The notes: a model not told the origin generated them from the letters alone. A stretch of 49,987 nt of DNA from Candidatus Rokuibacteriota bacterium (GCA_003220265.1 QHRW01000043.1:1-49987), one strand, 5' to 3'. Counted from the stretch's first letter, positions 24,896-34,838 are shown. Translations and numbers: made by a program.

Positions 24896-27568
24896 TTACG
24901 AGCCGGTGCGAGCGACAGCGTCGTACACGGCCTCGAGGGCGGCGTCGAGCTTGGCCGGCTCCTTGCCGCCGGCCTGCGCCAGGTCCGGGCGACCGCCGCC
25001 GCTGCCACCCACGGCGCGCGCCACCTCCTGCACGAGCTTGCCGGCCTGGAACCGCTTGGTGAGATCCTTCGTGACGGCGGCCACCAGGTTCACGCGGCCC
25101 TCCACCACGCTGCCGACGACGACGATGCCGGAGCCCAGGCGATCGCGCAGGCGGTCGGCCACCGCGCGCAGCCCGTCGGGATCGAGCCCGTCGATGCGTC
25201 CGGCCACCACGGCCACGCCATTGACCTGGCGGGCGCCGGCCACGAGGTCGTCGGCCTTGGAGCGCGCGAGCTTGCCTTCCAGCTCCTGGAGCTGGCGCTC
25301 GAGGGCGCGCTGCTCGTCGAGCAGCTTGCGCAGCCGCTGGGGCGCCTCGCTGGGCGCGATCTTGAGGATGTCGCCGATCTCCTTGAGGACGCGCTCCTGC
25401 CGCGCGACGGCCTCGACGGCGGCGGTGCCGGCCACGGCCTCGATCCGGCGCACGCCGGAGGCCACCGCGCCCTCGGTGTCCACCTTGAAGAAGCCGATCT
25501 GGCCGGTGGCGTCGAGATGCGTGCCGCCGCACAGCTCGGTGGAGAAGTCGCCGATCTTCACCACGCGCACGCGGTCGCCGTACTTCTCGCCGAACAGCGC
25601 CATGGCGCCGGAGGCGAGCGCCTCCTTGAGGTTCATCTCGTGGTGCGTCACCGGTGTGTTGGCCTGCACCTGCTCGTTCACCAGCTCCTCGATCTGCTGG
25701 ACCTCGCGGTCCTTGACCGACGCGCCGTGCGAGAAGTCGAAGCGCAGGTGGTCGGGCGCCACCAGCGAGCCCGCCTGCGCCACGTGGCCGCCCAGGATCC
25801 GGCGAAGGGCGGCGTGCAGCAGGTGCGTGCCCGTGTGATGCTGGCGCAGGCCGAGGCGGCGCGGCGTCTCCACCGCGACGGCGACGTCCTCGTTCTCGTG
25901 CAGGCCGCCCTGCCGGATCTTCACGCGGTGCACGATGAGCTTGTTGCCGCGGTAGTAGGTGTCGAGGATATCGCCGCGGCCCAGGCGGCCGACCAGCGTG
26001 CCGGTGTCGCCCACCTGACCGCCGGATTCCGCATAGGCCGGCGTGCGATCGAGGATCACCTCGACCTCGTCGCCCTCGGTGGCCTCGCGCACGCGCTGCA
26101 CGCCGCGCACCATGGCGAGGATGCGCGCCGGCGTCGTCAGCGAGTCGTAGCCGACGAACTCGACCGACGGGATCTCCGTGCTCAGGCGCTGGTAGACCGC
26201 CGCACCCTCGCCCTCCTCGCCGGCGGCGAACGTGGCGCCCGCCCGCGCGCGATCGCGCTGGGCCTCCATCTCGGTGTTCCAGGTCGCGTTTGTTTCGTCG
26301 TTGACGACCCAGCCGCGGTCCTTGAGCACGTCCTCGGCGAGATCGCGCGGAAACCCGTACGTGTCGTAGAGCGTGAACAGGAAGCCGCCGTCCACCGCGC
26401 GGCCGCGGCCGGGGCCCTGCGCGGCCAGGTACTCGTCGATCCGCCGCCCGCCGCTCTCCAGCGTCTCGGCGAAGCGCTCCTCCTCGCCGCGCACGGCCTC
26501 CTCGATGCGCGCCCGCTCGCGCACGATCTCGGGATACGCCGCGCCCATCGACTCGACGACCCACGGCACGGTCTTGTAGAGGAACGGCTCGGTGATGCCG
26601 AGCATCCGGCCGTGGCGCATGGCGCGGCGCATGATCCGCCGCAGCACGTAGCCACGCATCTCGTTGGAGGGCAGCACGCCGTCGGCGATGAGGAACGTCG
26701 CGGTCCGGCCGTGGTCGGCGATCACGCGCATCGAGACGTCGTCGTCCTCGCCGGCCCCGTAGCGCTTGCCGGCCAGGCCGCTCACGCGCGCGATCAGCGG
26801 CGCGAAGAGATCGGTGTCCCAGTCCGAGAGCTTGCCCTGGAGCACCGCGGCCACGCGCTCCAGCCCCATGCCGGTGTCGATCGAGGGCCGCGGCAGCGGC
26901 GTCATCTTGCCGCTGGCGTCGCGGTTGAACTGCATGAAGACCAGGTTCCAGACCTCGAGCCAGCGATCGCACTCGCACGCCACGCCCAGGCAGCGCCGGC
27001 CGGCCGCTTCCTCGGCGCACGGCAGGTGATCGCCCTGGTGGAAGTGCAGCTCCGAGCACGGCCCGCAGGGGCCCGTGTCGCCCATCGCCCAGAAGTTGTC
27101 CTTCTCACCGAGGCGCAGGACGCGGTCGTCCCCGAGGCCCGCCACCTTCTTCCAGAGCGCGAAGGCGTCGTCGTCGTCCGTGAACACGGTCGCCGTGAGG
27201 CGGCTCTTGTCCAGGCCGAAGTCCTTGGTCATCAGCTCCCAGGCGAAGCGGATCGCGTCGGCCTTGAAGTAGTCGCCGAACGAGAAGTTGCCGAGCATCT
27301 CGAAGAACGTGTGATGGCGTGCCGTGTGGCCGACGTTCTCCAGATCGTTGTGCTTGCCGCCCGCCCGCACGCACTTCTGGCAGGTGGTGGCGCGCACGTA
27401 CGGCCGCCGCTCCTCGCCGAGGAACACGCGCTTGAACTGCACCATGCCGGCGTTGGTGAAGAGCAGGGTGGGATCGTCGGCCGGCACCAGGGGTGAGGAC
27501 GGCACCCGGGTGTGGCCGTTGCGCTCGAAGTACTTGAGGAAGGCTTCGCGAATCTGGCTACCGGTCAT
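24896..27568 (-). CDS. alaS: Alanyl-tRNA synthetase
   Basis: 890 residues, full length. The class II catalytic core begins at the N-terminus (REAFLKYFERNGHTRVPSSPL, TNAGMVQFK, HHTFFEMLGNFSFGDYFK). The editing domain has the zinc ligands HHTGTHLLHAALR and CGGTHLDATG, and the C-Ala region ends with the GGGRPDLAQAGG motif that binds tRNA. It charges tRNA-Ala in the cytoplasm. The ATG is 12 bases after the recX stop, giving the common recA-recX-alaS order. Confidence 0.97.
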   Translation of the reverse strand: MTGSQIREAFLKYFERNGHTRVPSSPLVPADDPTLLFTNAGMVQFKRVFLGEERRPYVRATTCQKCVRAGGKHNDLENVGHTARHHTFFEMLGNFSFGDYFKADAIRFAWELMTKDFGLDKSRLTATVFTDDDDAFALWKKVAGLGDDRVLRLGEKDNFWAMGDTGPCGPCSELHFHQGDHLPCAEEAAGRRCLGVACECDRWLEVWNLVFMQFNRDASGKMTPLPRPSIDTGMGLERVAAVLQGKLSDWDTDLFAPLIARVSGLAGKRYGAGEDDDVSMRVIADHGRTATFLIADGVLPSNEMRGYVLRRIMRRAMRHGRMLGITEPFLYKTVPWVVESMGAAYPEIVRERARIEEAVRGEEERFAETLESGGRRIDEYLAAQGPGRGRAVDGGFLFTLYDTYGFPRDLAEDVLKDRGWVVNDETNATWNTEMEAQRDRARAGATFAAGEEGEGAAVYQRLSTEIPSVEFVGYDSLTTPARILAMVRGVQRVREATEGDEVEVILDRTPAYAESGGQVGDTGTLVGRLGRGDILDTYYRGNKLIVHRVKIRQGGLHENEDVAVAVETPRRLGLRQHHTGTHLLHAALRRILGGHVAQAGSLVAPDHLRFDFSHGASVKDREVQQIEELVNEQVQANTPVTHHEMNLKEALASGAMALFGEKYGDRVRVVKIGDFSTELCGGTHLDATGQIGFFKVDTEGAVASGVRRIEAVAGTAAVEAVARQERVLKEIGDILKIAPSEAPQRLRKLLDEQRALERQLQELEGKLARSKADDLVAGARQVNGVAVVAGRIDGLDPDGLRAVADRLRDRLGSGIVVVGSVVEGRVNLVAAVTKDLTKRFQAGKLVQEVARAVGGSGGGRPDLAQAGGKEPAKLDAALEAVYDAVARTGS

Positions 27569-27580
27569 AAGGACGTCATT

Positions 27581-28039
27581 TTACCAGTCCTGGAGCCCAG
27601 ATAAGGACTCGCGGACGACCTGGGCGACCACCCCGCCGGGAAAGCCGCGCCGTAGCAGGTGATCCCGCAGGCGGGCCGCCGCCTTGAGGGGGGCCGCCCG
27701 CTGGAGCGCGGGCAGGCGGCGGCGGGCCAGCCGGCGCGCCTCCTCGAGCTGACCGATCAGCCCCGAGGCCACGCCGCGAGCACGCAACTCGGCTCGCAGC
27801 CGGGCGGGGCCATACCCGCGGGCGGTACGGCTGGTGACCCACTGGCGGGCGAACGCCGCGTCGTCGAGGTAGCCGCGGCGCTCGAGGTCGGCGACGACGT
27901 CGGCGGTCACGTCCGGCGGCGCGCCGCGACGCCGGAGGCGGGCCGTGAGGTCGGCCCGCGTCCAGGCGCGGCGCGCCAGCAGGTCTCCCGCGGCGAGACG
28001 GGCCGCCTTGAGGTCGAGGACCCGCCGCGGCGCTCGAAT
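27581..28039 (-). CDS. recX: Regulatory protein RecX
   Basis: About 152 residues. RecX caps and inhibits RecA filaments. The family pattern is clear: LDLKAARLAAGDLLARRAW (N-terminal repeat), TRADLTARLRRRG, then VVADLERRGYLDDAAFARQWV and the tail RGFPGGVVAQVV. It directly follows recA. Between the in-frame stop near 28052 and the conserved helices there is no ATG, GTG, TTG or CTG; ATT at 28039 (two codons past the recA stop region) would give a normal length. The first GTG (27910) would remove about 43 residues, and CTG 27982 about 19. The coordinates use ATT, but the true start is uncertain. Confidence 0.8.
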   Translation of the reverse strand: MRAPRRVLDLKAARLAAGDLLARRAWTRADLTARLRRRGAPPDVTADVVADLERRGYLDDAAFARQWVTSRTARGYGPARLRAELRARGVASGLIGQLEEARRLARRRLPALQRAAPLKAAARLRDHLLRRGFPGGVVAQVVRESLSGLQDW

Positions 28040-28046
28040 GGCCCGA

Positions 28047-29066
<1,020 letters not shown>

Positions 29067-29124
29067 GCATGGGCTCCTTGTGTCGTGAGGGTGTCGGGCG
29101 GAGAGAATTGCCGCGCACGCGAGC

Positions 29125-29154
29125 ATTCTAGGTGCGCCCGTACGAAGCCGTCAA
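29125..29154 (-). promoter_or_regulatory. Sigma70-type promoter of recA
   Basis: On the minus strand TTGACG (29154-29149), an 18-base spacer and TAGAAT (29130-29125) match the -35 and -10 consensus at five of six positions each. It ends 58 bases before the recA ATG. I looked for an SOS box (GAAC-N4-GTTC or CTGT-N8-ACAG) and did not find a convincing one. Confidence 0.7.
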
Positions 29155-29193
29155 TGTCAGAACTTGTCGACAGCGCGTTTTTCGCGCGGGCGG

Positions 29194-29451
29194 TCACTCG
29201 TCGCGCTGGGCCGTGTAGCCCCGGCGCTGCATGCACTGGTTGAGCGCCTCCTGGTCCACGCGCCCGGACCGCGTGAACGCGAACCAGTAGGGCCGGTGCG
29301 CCAGGCGCCGGCAGGACTCCAGGTCTTGATCGAGCCGGCCGGGCGTCATCCCGGGCTTCGTGTAGCTCCAGCGCTGGGCCGCGCAGCCGGCCAGCGCGCA
29401 CAGCGCGAGCGCGAGCGCCACGGCCGCCCTCACGAGCGCGAGCCCCGCCAT
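29194..29451 (-). CDS. Small lipoprotein, function unknown
   Basis: 85 residues. The hydrophobic N-terminus ends in a lipobox (ALCALAGC), so the mature protein starts at the Cys and is about 63 residues. It contains two conserved-looking cysteines (LESCRRLAH and LNQCMQRRGY) and ends charged. The 'D-x-x-x-C ... C-M-x-x-R-G-Y' plan is common in small lipoproteins of Gram-negative bacteria, possibly forming one disulfide. It overlaps the end of the patatin gene by 22 bases and lies upstream of the recA promoter. Confidence 0.7.
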   Translation of the reverse strand: MAGLALVRAAVALALALCALAGCAAQRWSYTKPGMTPGRLDQDLESCRRLAHRPYWFAFTRSGRVDQEALNQCMQRRGYTAQRDE

Positions 29452-30389
29452 GCAGCCAGGCAGCGCGCGGCGTCGTCGCGGCCGCGCGCGAGCGCCGCGG
29501 CCATGCCGGCGGTGTCGAAATCGAGCGGCCGCAGGCCGAGCGGCGCCGACGGCGTCACCGTCTGCACGTCGACCGCGGGGTGCTTCAGCCGGGCCAGCTC
29601 GACGTCGCGCTGGATCTGGTGGACCATCGCCATCTCGAAGGCCTCCTCGAGCGTGCGGCGCAACCGCGTGGGCGGCTCGCCGCGCTCGCCGGTGGCGTAG
29701 CTCAGCAGCACGAGCGCGCGGCCGACCGCCGGCCCTGCCCTCAGCGCCTCCAGCACCGGCGCGCGCCCGGTGAGCCCGCCATCGACCAGCAGCGCGCCGT
29801 CCACCTCGACCGGCGGGAAGGCGCCCGGCACGGCGGCCGCGGCCATCAGCGCGTCCACGCTCACGGTGGCGTTGTCGAAGAGTCGCGGCTCGCGGCGCGC
29901 GAGATCGGTGGTGACGACGACCAGCCGCACGGGCGAGGCGCGCACACGCTCGACGTCGATGGCGCCGGCGATGAGCGCGCGCAGGGGCGCGGGGTCGAAG
30001 AGCGAGCCGGCCACGTCGAGCGTGAGCAGCGTGAGCCAGCCGGGCAGGAGTCCCGCGAAAAATACCCCGGGCCGCAGTCTATACACCTGGTCGCGATTGA
30101 CCGAGCTCCACAGGGCCTGCAAGCGGTCCAGGCGCCCGTCGGCGAGCATCGCGGCGTTGAGCGCGCCGGCCGACGAGCCCGCCACGAGCCGCACCGGCAG
30201 GCCGGCCTCGACGAAGGCCACGGCGGCGCCGGCCTCCCACGCGCCCTTGGCGCCACCACCGGAAAGCACGAGCGCCGTCGGCACGTCGAGCGCTCCGCGC
30301 AGCGGCTCGCACGCCCACGCCGGGACAGCGACGCCGAGCAGCGCGACCAGGAGCGGAACGAGAACAGCGATACCGCGAGCCGCGATCAA
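29430..30389 (-). CDS. Patatin-like phospholipase family protein
   Basis: 319 residues from a TTG at 30389, the only start that keeps the N-terminal hydrophobic signal (GIAVLVPLLVALLGVAVPAWAC). The oxyanion loop LVLSGGGAKGAWEAG, the nucleophile Ser in VAGSSAGALN and the catalytic Asp in LLVDGGLTG are intact, so it is likely an active lipid acyl hydrolase. The Cys at the end of the hydrophobic stretch (AWAC) could be a lipobox, which would tether it to a membrane. It follows thpR on the same strand with a 22-base gap. Confidence 0.88.
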   Translation of the reverse strand: MIAARGIAVLVPLLVALLGVAVPAWACEPLRGALDVPTALVLSGGGAKGAWEAGAAVAFVEAGLPVRLVAGSSAGALNAAMLADGRLDRLQALWSSVNRDQVYRLRPGVFFAGLLPGWLTLLTLDVAGSLFDPAPLRALIAGAIDVERVRASPVRLVVVTTDLARREPRLFDNATVSVDALMAAAAVPGAFPPVEVDGALLVDGGLTGRAPVLEALRAGPAVGRALVLLSYATGERGEPPTRLRRTLEEAFEMAMVHQIQRDVELARLKHPAVDVQTVTPSAPLGLRPLDFDTAGMAAALARGRDDAARCLAAWRGSRS

Positions 30390-30411
30390 GCAGTCTTTCC
30401 TACGGCGAGCG

Positions 30412-30984
30412 TCACGCGCCCATTCTAAGCCCCATCCCGGCAAGCTCGGTGTAGCGGGCGCCGCGGGGCGAGAGGTCGCTGCGCATGAGGGAGATGCGGG
30501 TGACGGGCTGGCGGCCGAAGGTCTCGGTCGAGTCGAGGGCACCGGCGAGGCGGGGATTCGCCCGGGGCTCGCGCACGCGGCCGAGCGTGACGTGCGCCGC
30601 GAACGGTCGCGTCTCGCGCGGGATGCCGAGCGCGTGAAGGGCGTCGTCGATGCGCGACGCGAGCGCCGTCAGCTCGGCGGCGCCCTCCGCGACGCCGGCC
30701 CAGAGCACGCGCGGGCGCATCCGCGTGGGAAACGCGCCCAGGCCCTGCACGCTGAGCTCGAAGACGCCGTGGCCGGCGGTCGCCGTCGTCAGCGCGGATT
30801 CAATGGCGGCCAGGCGCGGGCTCTCGACGCCGCCGAGGAATTTCACGGTGAGATGGACGTTGTCGCGCGTGACCCAGCCGACGCCGGGAGCGAGGGGGCG
30901 AAGGCGCTCGACCGCCGCCGCCAGCCGCGCGCGCACGCCGTCGTCGAGCAGGACGGCGACGAACGCGCGCGTGAGCGGCGCTAT
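30412..30984 (-). CDS. thpR: RNA 2',3'-cyclic phosphodiesterase (ThpR/LigT family)
   Basis: About 190 residues, typical for the 2H phosphoesterase ThpR. The two H-x-T motifs are H44-T46 (DNVHLTVKFLG) and H131-T133 (FAAHVTLGRVR). The conserved opening TRAFVAVLL is encoded immediately after the upstream TPR lipoprotein. No ATG, GTG or TTG is in frame before it; ATA at 30984 overlaps that gene's TAG stop as ATAG and would add only four residues before the conserved start. The coordinates use this ATA; the true initiation codon is uncertain. Confidence 0.88.
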   Translation of the reverse strand: MAPLTRAFVAVLLDDGVRARLAAAVERLRPLAPGVGWVTRDNVHLTVKFLGGVESPRLAAIESALTTATAGHGVFELSVQGLGAFPTRMRPRVLWAGVAEGAAELTALASRIDDALHALGIPRETRPFAAHVTLGRVREPRANPRLAGALDSTETFGRQPVTRISLMRSDLSPRGARYTELAGMGLRMGA

Positions 30985-31829
30985 CGCGGAGATTCCAGCA
31001 GGCGGAGCAGGCCCTGGATGTGCTCGCGGCGCGCGGTGTCGGACTCCATGGTGAGTGCCGCGCGCAGATCGGCGAGCGCGCCGTCGTGATCGCCGTCCAG
31101 CTCGCGCGCGATGGCGCGCGTGGCCAGCGCCCGCGCATCGACGCCGCGCGCCGAGGGCGGCGGCGAGGCCGCGGGAGACGCCGGCGGCATCGCGGCGATG
31201 GTGGCCGGCGGCTGCAGCGGCACGCCGTCGGTCTTCATGCCGGGCGGCGGCGCCGGCGCCACGGTGCCCGCCGTGGTCGGCTGACCGATCGGCGCGGCCA
31301 CCGCGACGACGGGCTGAACCTCGAGGCCGGCGCTCCGGCGCATGGCCGAGCGTGCCCACGGATCGGTCTCCACCTCGATCGCCTGCAGCCAGTCCTTCAT
31401 CGCGGCGTCCGCCTGGCCGGACATCGAGCGGGCGGTCCCGCGGTTGAACCACGCCCTGGCGAATCGCGGCGAGAGCTCGACGGCGCGCGTGTACTCGTCG
31501 ACGGCGGTGAGGTACTGGCCGGCCGCCACGAGCGCGTTGCCGCGCGCGAAGTAGACTTCCGGATCGCCGGGCGCGAGCTGGACGGCGCGGTTGTAGTCCT
31601 CGATCGCTCCGTTCAGGTCGCCGAGCCGCACGCGCGTGATGCCGCGGTTGACGTAGGCCGCCACCGACTTCGGGCTCTCGCGGACCGCCTCGTTGAAATC
31701 GTCGACCGCGAAGAAGTACTGCCCGCTGCGGTAGTGCGCGATGCCTCGGTCCAGAGCGCCCGGGTTGCTGGCGCAGCCGGCGGCGGCGGCGACGCACCCG
31801 ACGACGAGCATGGTCAACCTCTTGCGCAT
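30981..31829 (-). CDS. TPR-repeat lipoprotein
   Basis: 282 residues. The signal ends in a lipobox (VAAAAGC), then four or five TPR units follow (for example AHYRSGQYFFAVDDFNEAV, NRGITRVRLGDLNGAIEDYNRAV, ARGNALVAAGQYLTAVDEY). A Pro/Ala-rich linker (about 185-235) leads to a last helical pair (ELDGDHDGALADLRAAL). It is probably an outer-membrane lipoprotein that scaffolds other envelope proteins. It lies 6 bases after cinA and is coupled to thpR. Confidence 0.85.
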   Translation of the reverse strand: MRKRLTMLVVGCVAAAAGCASNPGALDRGIAHYRSGQYFFAVDDFNEAVRESPKSVAAYVNRGITRVRLGDLNGAIEDYNRAVQLAPGDPEVYFARGNALVAAGQYLTAVDEYTRAVELSPRFARAWFNRGTARSMSGQADAAMKDWLQAIEVETDPWARSAMRRSAGLEVQPVVAVAAPIGQPTTAGTVAPAPPPGMKTDGVPLQPPATIAAMPPASPAASPPPSARGVDARALATRAIARELDGDHDGALADLRAALTMESDTARREHIQGLLRLLESPR

Positions 31830-31835
31830 GATCGG

Positions 31836-33065
31836 TCACACGCCTCCCAGGCGTCTGCGCAGCATATCGAGTGCCACCTGTGACGACTGCCACTTCACGG
31901 CCGCGCGGCTGCCGGCGAACCGGAACTGCAGCGCCTCCAGCGCGCCCGGCACCGCGACGCCGATGAACACGGTGCCGACCGGCTTGGTGGGCGTGCCGCC
32001 GTCGGGGCCGGCGATCCCGGTGATCGACAGGCCGCACGCGGCGCCGGAGCGCTCGCAAATGCCGCGCACCATCGCCTCCGCGCACGGCCGGCTCACCGCG
32101 CCGTGCACGCGCAGGATCTCCTCCGGCACGCCGAGCAGCTCCTGCTTGGCACGGTTGGAGTAGACGATCACGCCGCGCTCGAAGAAGGCCGAGGAGCCGG
32201 CGATGCCGGTCAGCCGGTGGCCGACCAGGCCGCCTGTGCACGACTCTGCGACAGCCAGCGTGAGAGCCCGTGCAACGAGTTGCCGACCCACCACCTGCTC
32301 GAGCAAGTCGGCGTCGCGCCCGTAACAGTCGGCGCCGAGCGCGTGGGTGATGTCGCGCTCCGCCTTGGCCAGCGTGCCGGCGGCGGCCTCCGGCGTGGCG
32401 CCACGCGCGCGCAGGCGCACCCAGACCTCACCGTCGGTGGGCACGGCCGTCGCGACCACGTCGCCGCCGGCTTCACCGGGGCCGAGCCAGGCGGCCAGGC
32501 GCGTTTCCACGTCGGCGAGCGCCACGCCGGCCGTGCGCAGCGTGCGCGCGGCGACGGCGCCGCCGCGGCCGAGCCGGGCGCGCGCGAAGTCGATCAAGGC
32601 GTCCGTGGTGGCCGCGCCGAGTCCGCCGCGCGGCAGGACCACCCACGCCGCAGCGTCGGTCTCGAGTGCCCACGCGGGCTCGCCGTCCGTCCACGCGATC
32701 GCGCCCTGAGGAAGCAGCGCGAGGCGCTCGTCGCGGCGTGGCAGCGGGCGGTCACGGCGGCGGGCCTGGGCCTCGAGCGCGGCCAGCATCCGCTCGTTGA
32801 GGACGAGGCGAGTGCCGGTGGCGCGCGCCAGCACGCGGCGCACGACGTCGCCGGTGGAGCCGCCCGGACCGGTGAGCAACACGGTCAGCGTCGTGGGCGG
32901 CGTGAGCGCGCGCTCCAGGGCGGCCTCGTCCTCCTCCACGAGCGTGCGGCTCTCGACGGCCACGCCGCCGGCGGCCAGCGCGGTGGCCACCGCGGCGGCG
33001 TCGTCGTCGACGAGCGCCAGCGGCGGCCCGATCGCCACCAGGCGGACGCCGGGCGTCACAGCCAT
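31836..33065 (-). CDS. cinA: CinA family protein with divergent N-terminal domain
   Basis: 409 residues. The C-terminal CinA/PncC domain is intact: LAVAESCTGGLVGHRLT, SSAFFERGVIVYSN and SITGIAGPDGGTPTKPVGTVFIG, the NMN deamidase signature. The N-terminal molybdopterin-binding-like (pyrophosphatase) half keeps the overall length and a recognisable TGPGG-x-T-x-D region, but lacks the usual GDELL motif near the N-terminus and the T-GGLGPT spelling, so its ADP-ribose pyrophosphatase activity may be lost. The ATG at 33065 overlaps the pgpA 3' end by 10 bases. Confidence 0.88.
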   Translation of the reverse strand: MAVTPGVRLVAIGPPLALVDDDAAAVATALAAGGVAVESRTLVEEDEAALERALTPPTTLTVLLTGPGGSTGDVVRRVLARATGTRLVLNERMLAALEAQARRRDRPLPRRDERLALLPQGAIAWTDGEPAWALETDAAAWVVLPRGGLGAATTDALIDFARARLGRGGAVAARTLRTAGVALADVETRLAAWLGPGEAGGDVVATAVPTDGEVWVRLRARGATPEAAAGTLAKAERDITHALGADCYGRDADLLEQVVGRQLVARALTLAVAESCTGGLVGHRLTGIAGSSAFFERGVIVYSNRAKQELLGVPEEILRVHGAVSRPCAEAMVRGICERSGAACGLSITGIAGPDGGTPTKPVGTVFIGVAVPGALEALQFRFAGSRAAVKWQSSQVALDMLRRRLGGV

Positions 33066-33496
33066 CCGATCCGCCGGGCCAGGAGGAGCAGCAGGAGCGC
33101 GTAGAGGCCGGCGACGAGGTCGTCGAGCATCACGCCGAGGCCGCCGGGCAGCCGCTGCACGACGTTCGCCGGGAACGGCTTGGCGACGTCGAAGATGCGG
33201 AAGAGGACGAAGCCGGCCACGAGGGTAGTGGGCGTCAGCGGCACCAGCAACACCGAGAGCGTCATGCCGGCCACCTCGTCCACGACGATCGCGCCGGGGT
33301 CCTTCACCTCGAGCGCGCGCTCGGCGACGTCGGCCGCCCACGTGCCGATGAGGATGACGGCAAGGAGGGCGACGGTGAGCCAGGGCCAGGAGAGCGCGAC
33401 GAGCCAGAGGAGCGCGGCGGTGGCGGCGCTGGCCACCGTGCCGGGAGCGACGGGTGCCCGGCCGAGGCCGCCCGCGGTGGCGATGATCAGCGCCAG
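33056..33496 (-). CDS. pgpA: Phosphatidylglycerophosphatase A
   Basis: About 146 residues. PgpA dephosphorylates phosphatidylglycerol phosphate in the inner membrane. The family blocks are TAGGLGRAPVAPGTVAS, VVDEVAGMTLSVLL, FVLFRIFDVAKPFP and GGLGVMLDDLVAGLYA, with several membrane helices between them. No ATG, GTG or TTG is in frame between the rimO stop and the conserved block (the first GTG is inside APGTVAS). CTG at 33496, 20 bases past the rimO stop, is the best candidate and starts (M)ALIIATAGGLG. It overlaps the cinA start. Confidence 0.88.
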   Translation of the reverse strand: MALIIATAGGLGRAPVAPGTVASAATAALLWLVALSWPWLTVALLAVILIGTWAADVAERALEVKDPGAIVVDEVAGMTLSVLLVPLTPTTLVAGFVLFRIFDVAKPFPANVVQRLPGGLGVMLDDLVAGLYALLLLLLARRIGWL

Positions 33497-33515
33497 GCGC
33501 GTGCGCGAGCCGACG

Positions 33516-34838
33516 TCAGGCGCGCTCGCCGACGAGCTCGTATCCCTCGACCTCGGCGATGCGCACGCGCGCGAAGCGCCCGGGCGTGAAGTCGCGGCGG
33601 CCGCGCAGGTAGACGACGCCGTCGATCTCCGGTGCCTGCCCGGCCGTGCGGCCTTCCCACGCGAACGCGCCGTCCTCGCTCGGCCCGTCCACCAGCACGT
33701 CGGTGACGGTGCCCACCAGCTTGCTCGCGCGCTCCCAGGCGATGGCGTCCTGCGCCTCCTGCACGCGCGCGGCACGCTCGGCCGCGGCCTCGGGCTCCAC
33801 CTGGCCCGCGAACGCCGGCGACGGCGTGCCGTCCTCCGGCGAGTAGGTGAACACGCCGAGCCGGTCGAAGCGCACCTCGTCGACGAACTCGAGCAGCCGC
33901 TCGAAGGCGGCGTCGGTCTCGCCCGGGAAGCCGACCAGCACCGTCGTGCGAACCGTGACGCCCGGCATGGCGGCGCGGAACTGCGCGACGACGTCCTTCA
34001 TCCGCCGGGCGGTCACCGCGCGCCGCATCGACTTCAAGATGGCGTCGTCCGCGTGCTGGATGGGCATGTCGAGGTACGGCACCACGCGCGCGGCCGCCCA
34101 GCGCTCGACGAGACGGTCGTTGACGTGCGCCGGATGCAGGTACATCGGCCGTATCCACGGCATGCGCGTGTCGTCGCCGAGCGCCCGCAGGAGATCGGCG
34201 ATGTCGCCGTTGCCCGAAAGATCCCGGCCGTAGGCGAGCGTGTCCTGCGAGACGAGGATGGCCTCCTGCACCCCGCGCGCGGCCAGGGCCTGCACCTCGC
34301 GCACGATGTCGGCGAGCGGCCGGCTGCGATGGCGCCCGCGAAACTGCGGGATCGCGCAGAAGGTGCAGCCCATGTCGCAGCCCTCGGCGATCTTCACGTA
34401 CGCGTACGGCACCTTGGCCGTGAGCAACCGAGGCGTGGAGGCGTCGTAGAGATAGCCCGGCGGCGCCGCCGTCGCCCAGTCGTGACGATTGGCGGCCTGG
34501 CGTACCAGATCCACGATGGCCGGCAGATTGGAGGTGCCCAGGATGCCGTCGATCTCCGGCATCTCGCGCATGATCTCGCCGCCGTAGCGCTGGGTGAGGC
34601 AGCCCGTGACGATGAGCGCGCGGCAGCGCCCATGCTCCTTGAGCCGGGCCAGCTCGAGGATGGTCTGCACCGACTCCTCACGCGCCCGGTCGATGAATGC
34701 GCACGTGTTGACCACCAGGCACTCGGCGTCCTCCGCCCGCTCGGCAAGCGGAAACCCGGCCTCGGTGAGCATCCCAAGCATGAGCTCGGAGTCCACCTGG
34801 TTCTTCGGGCAGCCCAGTGTCGTGAGATGAACCTTCAT
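33516..34838 (-). CDS. rimO: Ribosomal protein S12 methylthiotransferase RimO
   Basis: 440 residues. This radical SAM enzyme methylthiolates an Asp of ribosomal protein S12. The N-terminal UPF0004 domain holds the auxiliary cluster cysteines (TLGCPKNQVDSE, VNTCAFID, VTGCLTQRYG). The radical SAM motif is EGCDMGCTFCAIPQFRG, and YLDMPIQHADD and the C-terminal TRAM domain (LVGTVTDVLVDG) complete it. RimO rather than MiaB is indicated by CPKNQVDSE. A TATACT hexamer at 34851-34856 (minus) lies very close to the ATG and may be a -10 with a very short leader. Confidence 0.96.
   Translation of the reverse strand: MKVHLTTLGCPKNQVDSELMLGMLTEAGFPLAERAEDAECLVVNTCAFIDRAREESVQTILELARLKEHGRCRALIVTGCLTQRYGGEIMREMPEIDGILGTSNLPAIVDLVRQAANRHDWATAAPPGYLYDASTPRLLTAKVPYAYVKIAEGCDMGCTFCAIPQFRGRHRSRPLADIVREVQALAARGVQEAILVSQDTLAYGRDLSGNGDIADLLRALGDDTRMPWIRPMYLHPAHVNDRLVERWAAARVVPYLDMPIQHADDAILKSMRRAVTARRMKDVVAQFRAAMPGVTVRTTVLVGFPGETDAAFERLLEFVDEVRFDRLGVFTYSPEDGTPSPAFAGQVEPEAAAERAARVQEAQDAIAWERASKLVGTVTDVLVDGPSEDGAFAWEGRTAGQAPEIDGVVYLRGRRDFTPGRFARVRIAEVEGYELVGERA

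Noticed and set aside
24887..27496. 869-residue plus-strand frame opposite alaS
   Set aside because: Shadow of alaS, with no motif and biased composition.
29067..29193. SOS (LexA) box in front of recA
   Set aside because: No GAAC-N4-GTTC, CTGT-N8-ACAG or similar dyad was found; the LexA site of this lineage may differ.
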